From Nocardiopsis sp. NRRL B-16309 (GTDB lineage Bacteria; Actinomycetota; Actinomycetes; Streptosporangiales; Streptosporangiaceae), in assembly GCF_001279585.1 (NCBI RefSeq), contig NZ_LGEC01000004.1, forward strand, positions 31,395 through 95,394: a DNA stretch of 64,000 nt. The letters are read 5' to 3'. Shown here in pieces: positions 25,531 to 34,064 of the stretch (position 1 is its first letter; each line of letters starts with the position of its first letter). The notes under the pieces are model-generated. The model had not been told where the DNA came from and searched no databases. It was given only the letters and a program-made list of their open reading frames with translations. The translations under genes and the position numbers were made by a program.

Positions 25531-25645
25531 GTCCCGGAGCAGGGCCGGTGGACGGGCACGGACCGAAGGTGTGTCACCAGGGGCACATGTGCGGCCACTC
25601 GTAGTTGTCTAGGGCCTGACAGTGTGGACGTACAGGAGGTGCGTG

Positions 25646-26236
25646 ATGGCGCGAGTACTCGGGGGGACCCGGTGCCGTGCGGTACCGGTGTGGATCGGCG
25701 CGGTCGCGGCCGGGGCGGTGGTCCTGGCCGCGACCGGAGCCGCGGCCGACGCGCAGGGGGCACCGGTGGGCCTGTCGGTGTCGGGGCAGGACGGGGCGGC
25801 CCCGGGGGAGGAGGTGGTCCTGCGCACGACCGTGGCCAACGACGGCGACGCGCCGGTGGAGGGAGCCCTGCTGGCCCAGCACGTCCCGGAGGGGATGGAG
25901 GTCCTGGAGGTGGGCCAGGGCGGCATGGTGGAGGAGGGCATCGCCAACTGGGGGGTCGGCGTCCACGCCGGCGGCGAGTCCGTCCACACCGTGCGGGTGC
26001 GCGTCACCGAGGACGCGGCCGTGGACGAGCGCCTGACGAGCACGGCCTGCCTGCTGCTGGACCGCGACGCCGAGCCCGCGGCGTGCGCGAGCGACACCGT
26101 GCGGGTCACCGAGCGGTCCGCGGCACTCGGCTGGCCGATGGACCGTGCGACGCTGGTCCGGTCGGTCGGCGCGGGCCTGGTGCTCGTGCTGCTCTGGCTG
26201 CTGTGGCGGCGAAAGAGCTCGTTCCGCACCCGGTGA
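25646..26236 (+). CDS. membrane-anchored DUF11-like adhesin-type protein
   Basis: A 196-residue extracytoplasmic protein. An N-terminal signal segment (VWIGAVAAGAVVLAATGAAA) is followed by a beta-sandwich domain of the DUF11/CARDB style (GLSVSGQDGAAPGEEVVLRTTVANDGDAPVEGALL, then VPEGMEVLEVG), two cysteines that may pair (STACLLL and PAACAS), a C-terminal membrane helix around residues 170-187 and a basic stop (WRRKSSFRTR). Such layout is typical of cell-surface proteins held in the membrane. ATG at 25646 follows AGGAGG at good spacing. Function unknown; divergent from the small basic protein. Confidence 0.75.
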   Translation: MARVLGGTRCRAVPVWIGAVAAGAVVLAATGAAADAQGAPVGLSVSGQDGAAPGEEVVLRTTVANDGDAPVEGALLAQHVPEGMEVLEVGQGGMVEEGIANWGVGVHAGGESVHTVRVRVTEDAAVDERLTSTACLLLDRDAEPAACASDTVRVTERSAALGWPMDRATLVRSVGAGLVLVLLWLLWRRKSSFRTR

Positions 26237-26303
26237 CCGGGTTGTGACGTCAACGCGTCATATCCGGGGCCGTAAAAACTACGGCGCGTAGTAGTGTGTC
26301 GCC

Positions 26304-26642
26304 ATGGACATCATCTACTCCGCGCTCGTCTTCCTGCACATGATCGGTCTGGCCGGGATCATCGCGGGATTCCTCATGCAGGTCATGACCGGTCACGCCA
26401 AGTCGGCCAAGGTCCTGCTGCACAGCTCCCTGCTCCAGCTGGTCACCGGCCTGGCCCTCGTCGGGGTCGCCGAGATGTCCGGTGACGCCGAGCTCGACCA
26501 CATCAAGGTGGGCGTCAAGCTCATCGTCGCCCTGGCCGTCGTGGTCCTGGGCGTCATGAACCTGCGCAAGCCGTCCAGCCGCCTGGCCACCATCGCGGGG
26601 GTGCTCGCCATCCTCAACATCGGTGTCGCCGTGTTCTGGTGA
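26304..26642 (+). CDS. four-helix integral membrane protein
   Basis: A 112-residue protein that is nearly all membrane: helices at about 3-26, 37-57, 68-86 and 93-111, with short polar loops (TGHAKSAK; SGDAELDHIK; RKPSSR). It resembles small actinobacterial integral membrane proteins of unknown role. ATG at 26304 begins MDIIYSALVFLH; an AT-rich stretch before it (CGTAAAAACTACG) may hold the promoter. A textbook intrinsic terminator follows 14 nt after the stop, so it is monocistronic. No binding residues stand out. Confidence 0.75.
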   Translation: MDIIYSALVFLHMIGLAGIIAGFLMQVMTGHAKSAKVLLHSSLLQLVTGLALVGVAEMSGDAELDHIKVGVKLIVALAVVVLGVMNLRKPSSRLATIAGVLAILNIGVAVFW

Positions 26643-26656
26643 TCCCCTCCCCCTGA

Positions 26657-26705
26657 GCCGGTGGCGGCGCGGTCTCCCGCAGGATCGCGCCGCCACCGGC
26701 TTTTT
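26657..26705 (+). terminator. intrinsic terminator with U-tract
   Basis: A perfect 15-bp GC stem (26657-26671 with 26686-26700) followed at once by TTTTT at 26701-26705, one of few canonical terminators in the window. Confidence 0.9.
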
Positions 26706-26897
26706 GCTGCCGTCTTGCCGAAATCTTGCGTGCCTCTTTCAGGCGCGTCAACAGCGCATCGGGCCTGGTCAGGAGGCGGACGTGTGCCTCGCGGGGTCGG
26801 GGGGCTTCGTGGTGCGCTCGGAGTCCGTGCAGATCAGAGGCATGGAGTCGCCTTAGGTGTCCACGGTGACACGCAGTGCTCCGCCCGCAATCTCCTG

Positions 26898-26926
26898 TTC
26901 ACAAGACTGGACTCTTCTGTTAAGTT
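26898..26926 (+). promoter_or_regulatory. amylase promoter, -35/-10 pair
   Basis: TTCACA (26898-26903), a 17-nt spacer and TAAGTT (26921-26926), about 95 nt before the amylase start. This fits a vegetative sigma-70-type promoter. The rest of the 26706-27020 gap shows no gene. Confidence 0.5.
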
Positions 26927-26945
26927 CGCCACATTCACGCAAACT

Positions 26946-26962
26946 CTTGCAGAGACTGCAAG
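26946..26962. promoter_or_regulatory. MalR-type operator in the amylase leader
   Basis: CTTGCAG-AGA-CTGCAAG is a perfect inverted repeat 20 nt downstream of the predicted -10 element. CTTGCAG words are the known recognition element of the maltose/starch repressor (MalR, also called Reg1) at Streptomyces amylase promoters, so repression in the absence of maltodextrins is likely. Confidence 0.7.
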
Positions 26963-27020
26963 GGGGCGGCGGTGCGGCAGTGCGGCCCGCCGTGCGACTC
27001 CCTCCCCCCAAGGAGCGAAC

Positions 27021-28805
27021 ATGAACAGACGCAGACTCGGCTCCCTCGCCGGGGCCGCGGTGCTGGCCGTCGGCCTGCTCGCCGCCCCGGCACCGGCCTC
27101 GGCCGCCCCCGCCCCCGCGGAGGTCCCCGCCGCCGAGCAGAACGGCGGGACGATCGTCCACCTGTTCCAGTGGAACTGGGACTCGGTGGCCGCCGAGTGC
27201 GAGGACTTCCTCGGCCCGAACGGGTTCGGCGGCGTCCAGGTCTCCCCGCCCCAGGAGCACGTGGTCATCCCCTCCGCCGAGGGCGGCGACTACCCCTGGT
27301 GGCAGGACTACCAGCCGGTCTCCTACCAGATCGACAACACCCGGCGCGGCACGGCCGAGGAGTTCGAGGCCATGGTCGCCACCTGCCGCGAGAACGGCGT
27401 CCGGATCTACGCCGACGTCATCATCAACCACATGACCGGCAACGGCTCGGGCACCGGCAGCAACGGCACCGAGTGGGAGAAGTACGCCTACCCGGACCTG
27501 TTCGGCGACGGCGGTGCCGCCTACGGCAACGACGACTTCGGCCCCTGCTTCGAGACGATCGAGGACTGGAACGACAAGTGGGAGGTCCAGAACTGCGAGC
27601 TCCTGGAGCTGTCGAACCTGGACACCGCCACCCCGCACGTGCGTGAGCAGCTGCGGCGCTACCTCAACGGGCTCGTGGACATGGGCGTGGGCGGATTCCG
27701 GGTGGACGCCTCCAAGCACGTTCCCGAGGCCGACGTCGAGGCGATCTTCGGCGGACTGAACGAGGTGCCCGGCTTCGGCGGGCGGCCCGACGTCTACCAC
27801 GAGGTCTACGGCGACCAGACGGTGCCCTACACCGCCTACACCCCGTACGGCAAGGTCACCAACTTCGACTACAAGAACGACTTCTCGGGCAAGTTCGCCG
27901 GCGGTGACATCGCCGGACTGGTCGACATGCCCGACCACGGCGGCCTGACCTCCGACGAGGCCGTGGTCTTCGTCGACAACCACGACACCCAGCGCTACAC
28001 GCCGACCCTGACCTACAAGGACGGCGACCGCTACCACCTCGCCACCGCCTTCATGCTCGCCCACCCCTACGGCACCCCCGTGGTGATGTCGAGCTACGAC
28101 TTCGGCGACAACCAGACCGAGGGCCCGCCCAGCGTCGGCGAGGTCGACGGCAACCCGGCGGGCTGGATCACCGAGGACAGCGACTGCGCCGACGCCGACT
28201 GGGTCTGCGAGCACCGCGACGGCACCGTCGCGGGGATGGCCGCCTTCCGCAACTCCACCGACGGCACCGGGATCACCGAGCGCGCCACGGACGGCGGCTC
28301 ACGGGTCGCCTTCGACCGCGGTGACCGCGGCTTCGCGGCCTTCAACGCCGGCGGCGGCACCTGGAACCTCACCGCCACGACGTCCATGCCCGACGGCGTC
28401 TACGAGAACGCGGCGGGCAGCGGATCGGCCACCGTCTCCGGCGGCCAGGTCACCGTGGAGGTCCCGGCCGAGGGCGCCGTCGCCCTCCACGTGGACGGCG
28501 TCTGCGACCCCGCCGAGTGCGACGACGGCGGCGACGACACCTTCGAGATCTCCGCCACCGCCCACACCAACTGGGGCCAGGAGGTGTACGTCGTCGGCAA
28601 CACCGACGCCCTCGGCTCCTGGAACCCCACCAGCGGCGTGAAGCTGTCCACCGACGGCAGCACCTACCCGCGGTGGACCGGACAGGTCACCATCGGTGAC
28701 GACGACGAGTGGAAGCTCGTCAAGGTCGACGGCGCCGGCGACGTCCAGTGGGAGTCCGGCGGCAACCGCGTCGGCCCCGACTCCGCCCCCGTCTGGCGCG
28801 ACTGA
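27021..28805 (+). CDS. secreted alpha-amylase with starch-binding domain
   Basis: A 594-residue extracellular endo-amylase (GH13) that cuts alpha-1,4 bonds in starch. Signal peptide about 1-28 (basic MNRRR, cleavage near ASAAP). The catalytic barrel spans about 42-390: DVIINHMTG with the conserved His, GFRVDASKH with nucleophile Asp229, HEVYGD with acid/base Glu261, and VDNHDTQR with Asp322. A C-terminal beta domain follows, then a CBM20 starch-binding domain from about 505 (TNWGQEVYVVGN, LGSWNP, WKLVKVDGAG). Same layout as Streptomyces amylases. ATG at 27021 has AAGGAG at 5 nt. A sigma-70-like promoter and a MalR-type operator lie upstream and a hairpin downstream. Confidence 0.95.
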   Translation: MNRRRLGSLAGAAVLAVGLLAAPAPASAAPAPAEVPAAEQNGGTIVHLFQWNWDSVAAECEDFLGPNGFGGVQVSPPQEHVVIPSAEGGDYPWWQDYQPVSYQIDNTRRGTAEEFEAMVATCRENGVRIYADVIINHMTGNGSGTGSNGTEWEKYAYPDLFGDGGAAYGNDDFGPCFETIEDWNDKWEVQNCELLELSNLDTATPHVREQLRRYLNGLVDMGVGGFRVDASKHVPEADVEAIFGGLNEVPGFGGRPDVYHEVYGDQTVPYTAYTPYGKVTNFDYKNDFSGKFAGGDIAGLVDMPDHGGLTSDEAVVFVDNHDTQRYTPTLTYKDGDRYHLATAFMLAHPYGTPVVMSSYDFGDNQTEGPPSVGEVDGNPAGWITEDSDCADADWVCEHRDGTVAGMAAFRNSTDGTGITERATDGGSRVAFDRGDRGFAAFNAGGGTWNLTATTSMPDGVYENAAGSGSATVSGGQVTVEVPAEGAVALHVDGVCDPAECDDGGDDTFEISATAHTNWGQEVYVVGNTDALGSWNPTSGVKLSTDGSTYPRWTGQVTIGDDDEWKLVKVDGAGDVQWESGGNRVGPDSAPVWRD

Positions 28806-28871
28806 ACCACCCGGGCCGCCGCACTCCACGGCCCCCTCCCACGGCACCCCCGCGCCACACTCCTCCGGCGC

Positions 28872-28896
28872 GGGGGTGCCCCTCGCGGGCACCCCC
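28872..28896. terminator. hairpin between amylase and glnE
   Basis: A perfect 10-bp stem (28872-28881 with 28887-28896) between the convergent amylase and glnE stop codons. Confidence 0.7.
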
Positions 28897-28900
28897 GGGC

Positions 28901-31900
28901 TCAGCCGTCGTAGAACACGCGCTCCATCACCGCGCGGGCCCGCCGCGTCGTGCGCAGGTAGGCCTCGGTCAGCTGCTCCGAAGCCCCCTCCCACACGTCG
29001 TCCTCGCCCTCACCGCTGCTGCAGCCCATCGCCTCGGCCAGCGCCGACCGCACCCGCAGGTCCGTGGGCAGCGAGTCGCCGGGGCGGCCCCGGACCAGCA
29101 TGACCATCCCGCGCACCCGTGAGGCCAGCCGCCAGGCCTGCTCCAGCACCACGCCGTCGTCGGCGGCCAGCAACCCGTGCGCCACCGCCACCTCCAGGGC
29201 CTCCAGCGTGCCCGTCGTGCGCAGGTCCGGGTACTCGTGGGCATGGCGCAGCTGCACCAGCTGCGCCACCCACTCCACGTCCGACAGACCGCCCCGGCCC
29301 AGCTTCGTGTGCAGTGTCGGATCCGCCCCGCGCGGCAGCCGCTCGGCCTCCATCCGCGCCTTGAGCTTGCGGATCTCCAGTACCGAGGACGAGTCGATCC
29401 CGCCCAGCGGGTAGCGGACCGGGTCGATGAGTTCGGTGAACGCCCGGCACAGCTGCGGGTCGCCCGCGATCGGGCGCGCGCGCAGCAGCGCCTGGCTCTC
29501 CCACACCTGCGACCAGCGGCCGTAGTAGGCGGCGTAGGAGTCCAGCGTGCGCACCACCGGCCCGCTGCGCCCCTCCGGGCGCAGGTCGGTGTCCACCTTC
29601 AGCGGCGGCTCCGCGGCCGGCATCTCCAGCAGCCGCGCCAGCTCGCGCACCACCTCCAGGGCCTGCCTGGTGGCCGCGCCCGTCTCCACCTCCGGCAGGG
29701 GGTCGTGCACGTACATCACGTCCGCGTCGCTGGCGTAGGTCAGCTCACCGCCGCCGAAACGGCCCATGGCGACCACGCACACCCGGGTCAGCGGCTCGTC
29801 GCCCGAGGCCGCCACCACCCGGTTGAACGCCAGGCGCAGCGCGGCCTCGATCGTCACCGCCGCGATGTCGGTGAGGGCCGACCCCACCTCCTGCACGGTC
29901 GACACCTCCAGCAGGTCCGCGACGGCCGTGCGCAGCAGCTCCCGGCGGCGCAGCGCCCGCACCGCCGCCACCGACTCCTCGGCGGAGTCGTAGCGGCGCA
30001 GCGCCGCCTCGGCCTCCGCGGCGAGCACCTTGGGACTGCGGCGCACCAGGTGGGAGTCGTCGGCGAGCATCGCCACCGCCTCCGGGGCGCGCAGCAGCAG
30101 TTCGGTCACGTACCGGCTCGTCCCCAGCAGCCAGGCCATCCGCTCGGCCACCCGCACGTCGTCGCGGAGCAGGCGCAGGTACCACGGCGTTGTGCCCAGC
30201 GCGTCGCTGACCTGCCGGAACCCGAGCAGCCCCGCGTCGGGGTCGGGAGAGTCGGAGAACCAGCCCAGCATGACCGGCAGCAGCGTGCGCTGGATGGCCG
30301 CCCTGCGCGAGACGCCCGAGGTCAGTGACTCCAGGTGGCGCAGCGCCCCCGCCGGGTCGACGAAGCCCAGCGCCTCCATCCGCACGCGGGCCTGCTCCGT
30401 CGTGAGCCGCGCCTCCTCGCTCGGGAGCTTGGCCACGGCGTTGAGCAGCGGCCGGTAGAACAGCTTCTCGTGCAGGCGGCGCACCTCCGAGGACACCCGG
30501 CGGCGCGCCTCGGTCAGCTCCTTGACCGGATCGCCCGCGTAGCCCAGCGCGCGCCCGAGCCAGCGCAGGTGCGCGGGGCCGTCCGGGCTGGCCGGATCGG
30601 GCATCAGGTGGGTCCGCCGCAGCCGCTCCAGCTGCAGCAGGTGCTCCACCCGCCGCAGGAACCGGTAGGCCTCCGCCAGGCCGACCGCGTCGCCGCGGCC
30701 GACGTACCCGTGCTCGGACAGGGCGGCCAGCGCGTCCAGGGTGTTGCCCGAGCGCAGCCGCTCGTCCGTGCGCCCGTGCACCAGCTGGAGCAGCTGGACG
30801 GAGAACTCGATGTCGCGCAGTCCGCCCGGGCCCAGCTTCAGCTCCCGCTCGGTGTGCTCCACGGGGATGTGCGCCACCACCCGGCGGCGCATCGCCTGCA
30901 CGTCCTCGACGAAGTTCGGGCGCTCGGTCGCGCCCCACACCATGGGGGAGATCGCCGCCTCGTAGGCGCGGCCCAGCTCCACGTCGCCCGCGATCGGCCG
31001 GGCCTTGAGCAGCGCCTGGAACTCCCAGGTCTTGGCCCAGCGCTCGTAGTAGGCCACGTGGCCCGACAGCGGCCGCACCAGCGGGCCGTTCTTGCCCTCC
31101 GGCCGCAGCGCCGGGTCCACCTCCCACAGAGTGCCCTCGGCGTCGGTCTCGGACGGGATCCGCATCATCGCCGTGGCCAGCCGCGTGGCCGAGCGCATCG
31201 CCGCCTGGTCGTCCACCGGCCGGTCCGCGCCGGGCTCCTCGGTGGGCTCGGCCACGAACACCACGTCCACGTCACTGACGTAGTTGAGCTCCCGGCCGCC
31301 GCACTTGCCCATGCCGATGACGGCCAGGCGGCAGCGCTCGGCGTCCTCGGGGAACTCGGCGCGCGCCACCGCCAGGGCCGCGTCCAGGGTGGCGGCCGCC
31401 AGGTCGGCGAGTTCGGCGGCGACCTGGTCGACCGTGCACAGCCCCGTCAGGTCCCGTCCGGCCAGGCGCAGGACGCGCCGCCGGTAGGCCACGCGCAGGA
31501 CGTGCTTGAGGGCGTGCGGCGACCCGTCCTCGGACACCGCCGGATCGGCGTGCGGCGACCGCGCGTTGGGGTCGGCGCCCACGGTGTGCAACAGCCCGTG
31601 CCGCAGTTCCTCGGGCTCGGGGGAACGGGCGGCGTCGGCGCCGCGCAGCTCCCGCCAGTCCCCGGGGTGGCGGACGAGGTGGTCGGTGAGCGCGGTACTG
31701 GCCCCCAGCACGCGGCACAGCCGGCCCCGCAGGTCCGGATCCTCGCGCAGCGCGGTGAGCATCTCGTCGGGGTCCGGGGAGATCTCCAGGATCCGGATCA
31801 GCCCGAGCAGGGCCTGGTCGGGGTCGGGAGCCGCCGCGAGGTCGCTGATGACGTCGGTGTCGGCACCGGCGTCCAGCCCGGCACCGGTCATCAGGCGCAG

Positions 31901-31975
31901 GGCCCGGGTGCTGTCACTGAAGCCGCGCCTGGCGAGTGCGCCTGCCGTCATGGTGTTGTTTCCATCCCTTGCCAC
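28901..31975 (-). CDS. glnE: glutamine synthetase adenylyltransferase/deadenylase
   Basis: Bifunctional enzyme that attaches AMP to and removes it from the regulatory tyrosine of glutamine synthetase I, matching activity to nitrogen status. 1024 residues with two nucleotidyltransferase domains: the N-terminal one with VIGMGKCGGRELNYVSDVDVVFV (about residue 220) and the C-terminal one with VVAMGRFGGGELTYASDADVMYV (about 735), each followed by a helical ATase-associated domain. Both GxGxxGGxExxxxSDxD motifs are intact, so both activities should be present. The GTG at 31975 has TACCGT 6 nt upstream and may be leaderless; an ATG at 31951 is an alternative. The target GlnA is the next gene upstream. 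Confidence 0.96.
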   Translation of the reverse strand: MARDGNNTMTAGALARRGFSDSTRALRLMTGAGLDAGADTDVISDLAAAPDPDQALLGLIRILEISPDPDEMLTALREDPDLRGRLCRVLGASTALTDHLVRHPGDWRELRGADAARSPEPEELRHGLLHTVGADPNARSPHADPAVSEDGSPHALKHVLRVAYRRRVLRLAGRDLTGLCTVDQVAAELADLAAATLDAALAVARAEFPEDAERCRLAVIGMGKCGGRELNYVSDVDVVFVAEPTEEPGADRPVDDQAAMRSATRLATAMMRIPSETDAEGTLWEVDPALRPEGKNGPLVRPLSGHVAYYERWAKTWEFQALLKARPIAGDVELGRAYEAAISPMVWGATERPNFVEDVQAMRRRVVAHIPVEHTERELKLGPGGLRDIEFSVQLLQLVHGRTDERLRSGNTLDALAALSEHGYVGRGDAVGLAEAYRFLRRVEHLLQLERLRRTHLMPDPASPDGPAHLRWLGRALGYAGDPVKELTEARRRVSSEVRRLHEKLFYRPLLNAVAKLPSEEARLTTEQARVRMEALGFVDPAGALRHLESLTSGVSRRAAIQRTLLPVMLGWFSDSPDPDAGLLGFRQVSDALGTTPWYLRLLRDDVRVAERMAWLLGTSRYVTELLLRAPEAVAMLADDSHLVRRSPKVLAAEAEAALRRYDSAEESVAAVRALRRRELLRTAVADLLEVSTVQEVGSALTDIAAVTIEAALRLAFNRVVAASGDEPLTRVCVVAMGRFGGGELTYASDADVMYVHDPLPEVETGAATRQALEVVRELARLLEMPAAEPPLKVDTDLRPEGRSGPVVRTLDSYAAYYGRWSQVWESQALLRARPIAGDPQLCRAFTELIDPVRYPLGGIDSSSVLEIRKLKARMEAERLPRGADPTLHTKLGRGGLSDVEWVAQLVQLRHAHEYPDLRTTGTLEALEVAVAHGLLAADDGVVLEQAWRLASRVRGMVMLVRGRPGDSLPTDLRVRSALAEAMGCSSGEGEDDVWEGASEQLTEAYLRTTRRARAVMERVFYDG

Positions 31976-32001
31976 GCGTCAACGGTAGTCCCGAAACCGG
32001 T

Positions 32002-32066
32002 CGGGGCCGGTATCCGAACGGATACCGGCCCCGTGGGGGAGCGGCGCGCCAGGGGCGCGCCGCTCC
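32002..32066 (-). terminator. two consecutive hairpins after glnA
   Basis: A perfect 15-bp stem (32002-32016 with 32019-32033) and a perfect 13-bp stem (32038-32050 with 32054-32066) follow glnA and should insulate glnE from it. Confidence 0.8.
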
Positions 32067-32131
32067 GGGGAACTGCTGTGTTCCTGTGCCGTCGGCCCGA
32101 CCGAGCGAGCGGAGCGGGCCGGCGGGCCCTA

Positions 32132-33556
32132 CTAGATGTCGTAGTAGAGCTCGAACTCGCGCGGGTGCGGACGCAGGCGCAGGGAGTCGATCTCCTCCGT
32201 GCGCTTGAAGTCGATGTAGGTCTCCAGGAGGTCCTTGGTGAACACGCCGCCCTCGAGCAGGAACTCGTGGTCGGCCTCCAGGGCCTCCAGCGCCTCGTCC
32301 AGGGACGCCGGGACGGTCTTGATGGCCTGGGCCTCCGCCGGGGGAAGCTCGTACAGGTCCTTGTCGATCGGCTCCGGCGGCTCGATCTTGTTCTTGATGC
32401 CGTCCAGGCCCGCCATCATCATGGCCGAGAAGGCCAGGTACGGGTTGGCCGACGGGTCCGGCACGCGGAACTCGATGCGCTTGGCCTTCGGGTTCGACCC
32501 GGTCAGCGGCAGGCGGATGCAGGCCGAGCGGTTGCGCTGGCTGTAGACCAGGTTGATCGGGGCCTCGTAGCCGGGCACCAGGCGGTGGTAGGAGTTCACC
32601 GTCGGGTTGGTGAAGGCCAGCAGCGCCGAGGCGTGCTTCAGCAGGCCGCCGATGTAGTAGCGGGCCGTGTCGGAGAGCTGGCCGTAGCCGGACTCGTCGA
32701 AGAACAGCGGCTCGCCGTCCTTCCACAGGCTCTGGTGGCAGTGCATGCCGGAGCCGTTGTCTCCGAAGAGCGGCTTGGGCATGAACGTGGCCGTCTTGCC
32801 CGCCGCGTTGGCGACGTTCTTGACGATGTACTTGTACAGCTGCACCTTGTCGGCCTGCTGGAGCAGGGTGCCGAACCGGATGCCGATCTCGGCCTGGCCA
32901 GCGGTGCCGACCTCGTGGTGCTGCAGCTCGACCTCGACACCGGAGTCGATGAGGGTGCGGACCATGTCGGAGCGCAGGTCGCTGTAGTGGTCGACCGGCT
33001 CGACGGGGAAGTAGCCGCCCTTGTAGCGCGGACGGTAGCCGCGGTTGCCGCCTTCGAGAGCGGAACCGGTGTTCCAGGCGCCCTCGATCGAGTCGATCTC
33101 GTAGAAGCCGGTGTTCGAGCGGGTTTCGAACTTGACGTCGTCGAAGATGTAGAACTCGGCCTCGGGACCGAAGAACGCGGTGTCGGCGACGCCGGAGCTG
33201 GCGAGGTAGGCCTCGGCCTTGCGCGCGACGTTGCGGGGGTCGCGGCTGTAGGACTCCAGCGTGAGCGGGTCGTGGACGAAGAACGTCATGTTCAGCGTCT
33301 TGTGCTTGCGGAACGGGTCCACGACGCCGGTGCTCAGGTCGGGGAGCAGCAGCATGTCGGACTCGTGGATGGCCTGGAAGCCGCGGATCGACGACCCGTC
33401 GAACATCTGGCCGTCCTTGAACGTCGACTCGTCGACGTTCTCGATCGGGAGGGTGACGTGGTTCACGCCCCCGAACAGGTCCGTGAACCGGACGTCGAGG
33501 AACTTGACGTCCTCGTCTCGGATAAAGGCGAGCACCTCGTCGACGCTGCTGAACAA
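32132..33556 (-). CDS. glnA: glutamine synthetase I
   Basis: Main ammonium-assimilating enzyme, forming glutamine from glutamate, ammonia and ATP; dodecameric GSI. 474 residues. Motifs: MFDGSSIRGFQ, PEAEFYIFD, HHEVGTAGQAEIGIRF, MPKPLFGDNGSGMHCHQSL, NRSACIRLPL and the adenylylation site DLYELPP (Tyr402), target of GlnE. The start is a TTG at 33556: GGAGG lies exactly 6 nt upstream and the protein then begins MFSSVDEVLAFI like other GlnA; frames further upstream are not homologous. Transcription is probably set by GlnR through the four-part box at 33669-33706 and activity by glnE, which lies downstream on the same strand after a double terminator. Confidence 0.97.
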   Translation of the reverse strand: MFSSVDEVLAFIRDEDVKFLDVRFTDLFGGVNHVTLPIENVDESTFKDGQMFDGSSIRGFQAIHESDMLLLPDLSTGVVDPFRKHKTLNMTFFVHDPLTLESYSRDPRNVARKAEAYLASSGVADTAFFGPEAEFYIFDDVKFETRSNTGFYEIDSIEGAWNTGSALEGGNRGYRPRYKGGYFPVEPVDHYSDLRSDMVRTLIDSGVEVELQHHEVGTAGQAEIGIRFGTLLQQADKVQLYKYIVKNVANAAGKTATFMPKPLFGDNGSGMHCHQSLWKDGEPLFFDESGYGQLSDTARYYIGGLLKHASALLAFTNPTVNSYHRLVPGYEAPINLVYSQRNRSACIRLPLTGSNPKAKRIEFRVPDPSANPYLAFSAMMMAGLDGIKNKIEPPEPIDKDLYELPPAEAQAIKTVPASLDEALEALEADHEFLLEGGVFTKDLLETYIDFKRTEEIDSLRLRPHPREFELYYDI

Positions 33557-33668
33557 AACGAACCTCCGTGCAGGTGGCTGAGACGTCGGGGTCACCGGCC
33601 CGCCCCATCGCGGACATGTCGGAACACTCGACGTCTCCCGGCTTCGTCATCGAAGCTAGGAGGGCGTC

Positions 33669-33706
33669 ATTTCCATGCCATGTCTCTATTGTTTCCTGCA
33701 TGTTAC
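33669..33706 (-). promoter_or_regulatory. GlnR box upstream of glnA
   Basis: Read on the minus strand the four half-sites are GTAAC, GAAAC, GACAT and GAAAT, each separated by exactly 6 nt, matching the actinomycete GlnR consensus gTnAC-n6-GaAAc-n6-gTnAC-n6-GaAAc. It lies about 110-150 nt before the TTG start of glnA. Confidence 0.85.
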
Positions 33707-34051
33707 GGAGCCAGGCGTTTTCGCAGACCAACACGCCTGACCCGGTGATTCCGCCACGGATCGGGCCGAAACAGGGTCTTCCGCCCCGTGTTTTTTCGGG
33801 CCTGCGCTCGTTCCCGCACCGTCGCCCGCCACCACCCTCAACGGACGCCTCCGGCGCGGTCCTTCCTCGCTTTGGCCCGTGCTCGGGGCGCTTCACGCCG
33901 GGTCCTTCGTCGTCGCCTGCGCCTGCGTTCGTGCCTCACTCCGGCTTGGCTCCTCCTGCAGGCACCGGCGCGCCCCTCACACCTGTGCTTGCTTTGGGCC
34001 TCCGCTCGTGCCTCGCTTCGGCCCGGGGGCGGGGCGCCGCCGCGGTGAGGA
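33707..34051. other. gene-free, repeat-rich gap
   Basis: Between the glnA control region and the RDD gene there is no credible gene. The DNA is built of degenerate copies of a CTCGTGCCTCGCTTCGGCCC-like word (near 33795, 33925 and 34000) and contains one copy of the ~94-bp dispersed repeat. Open frames here have no ribosome sites and no recognisable protein pattern. Confidence 0.6.
33885..33978. repeat. ~94-bp dispersed palindromic repeat, copy 1
   Basis: The outer blocks (33885-33916 and 33950-33978) recur at 63906-64000 almost without change, while the ~33 bp between them differ. The ends are imperfect inverted repeats: GGGGCGC...GCCGG at the left and CCGGCGCGCCCC at the right. No transposase is linked. 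Confidence 0.85.
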
Positions 34052-34057
34052 TAGCGT
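34052..34057 (+). promoter_or_regulatory. -10 element of the RDD gene, leaderless arrangement
   Basis: TAGCGT lies 7 nt before the ATG at 34065 and there is no ribosome site, so transcription probably starts at the ATG. Confidence 0.5.
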
Positions 34058-34064
34058 GGACGGT

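Noticed and set aside
33788..34048. Overlapping open frames in the repeat-rich gap before the RDD gene
   Set aside because: Proline/arginine-rich products of repetitive DNA without ribosome sites or family motifs.
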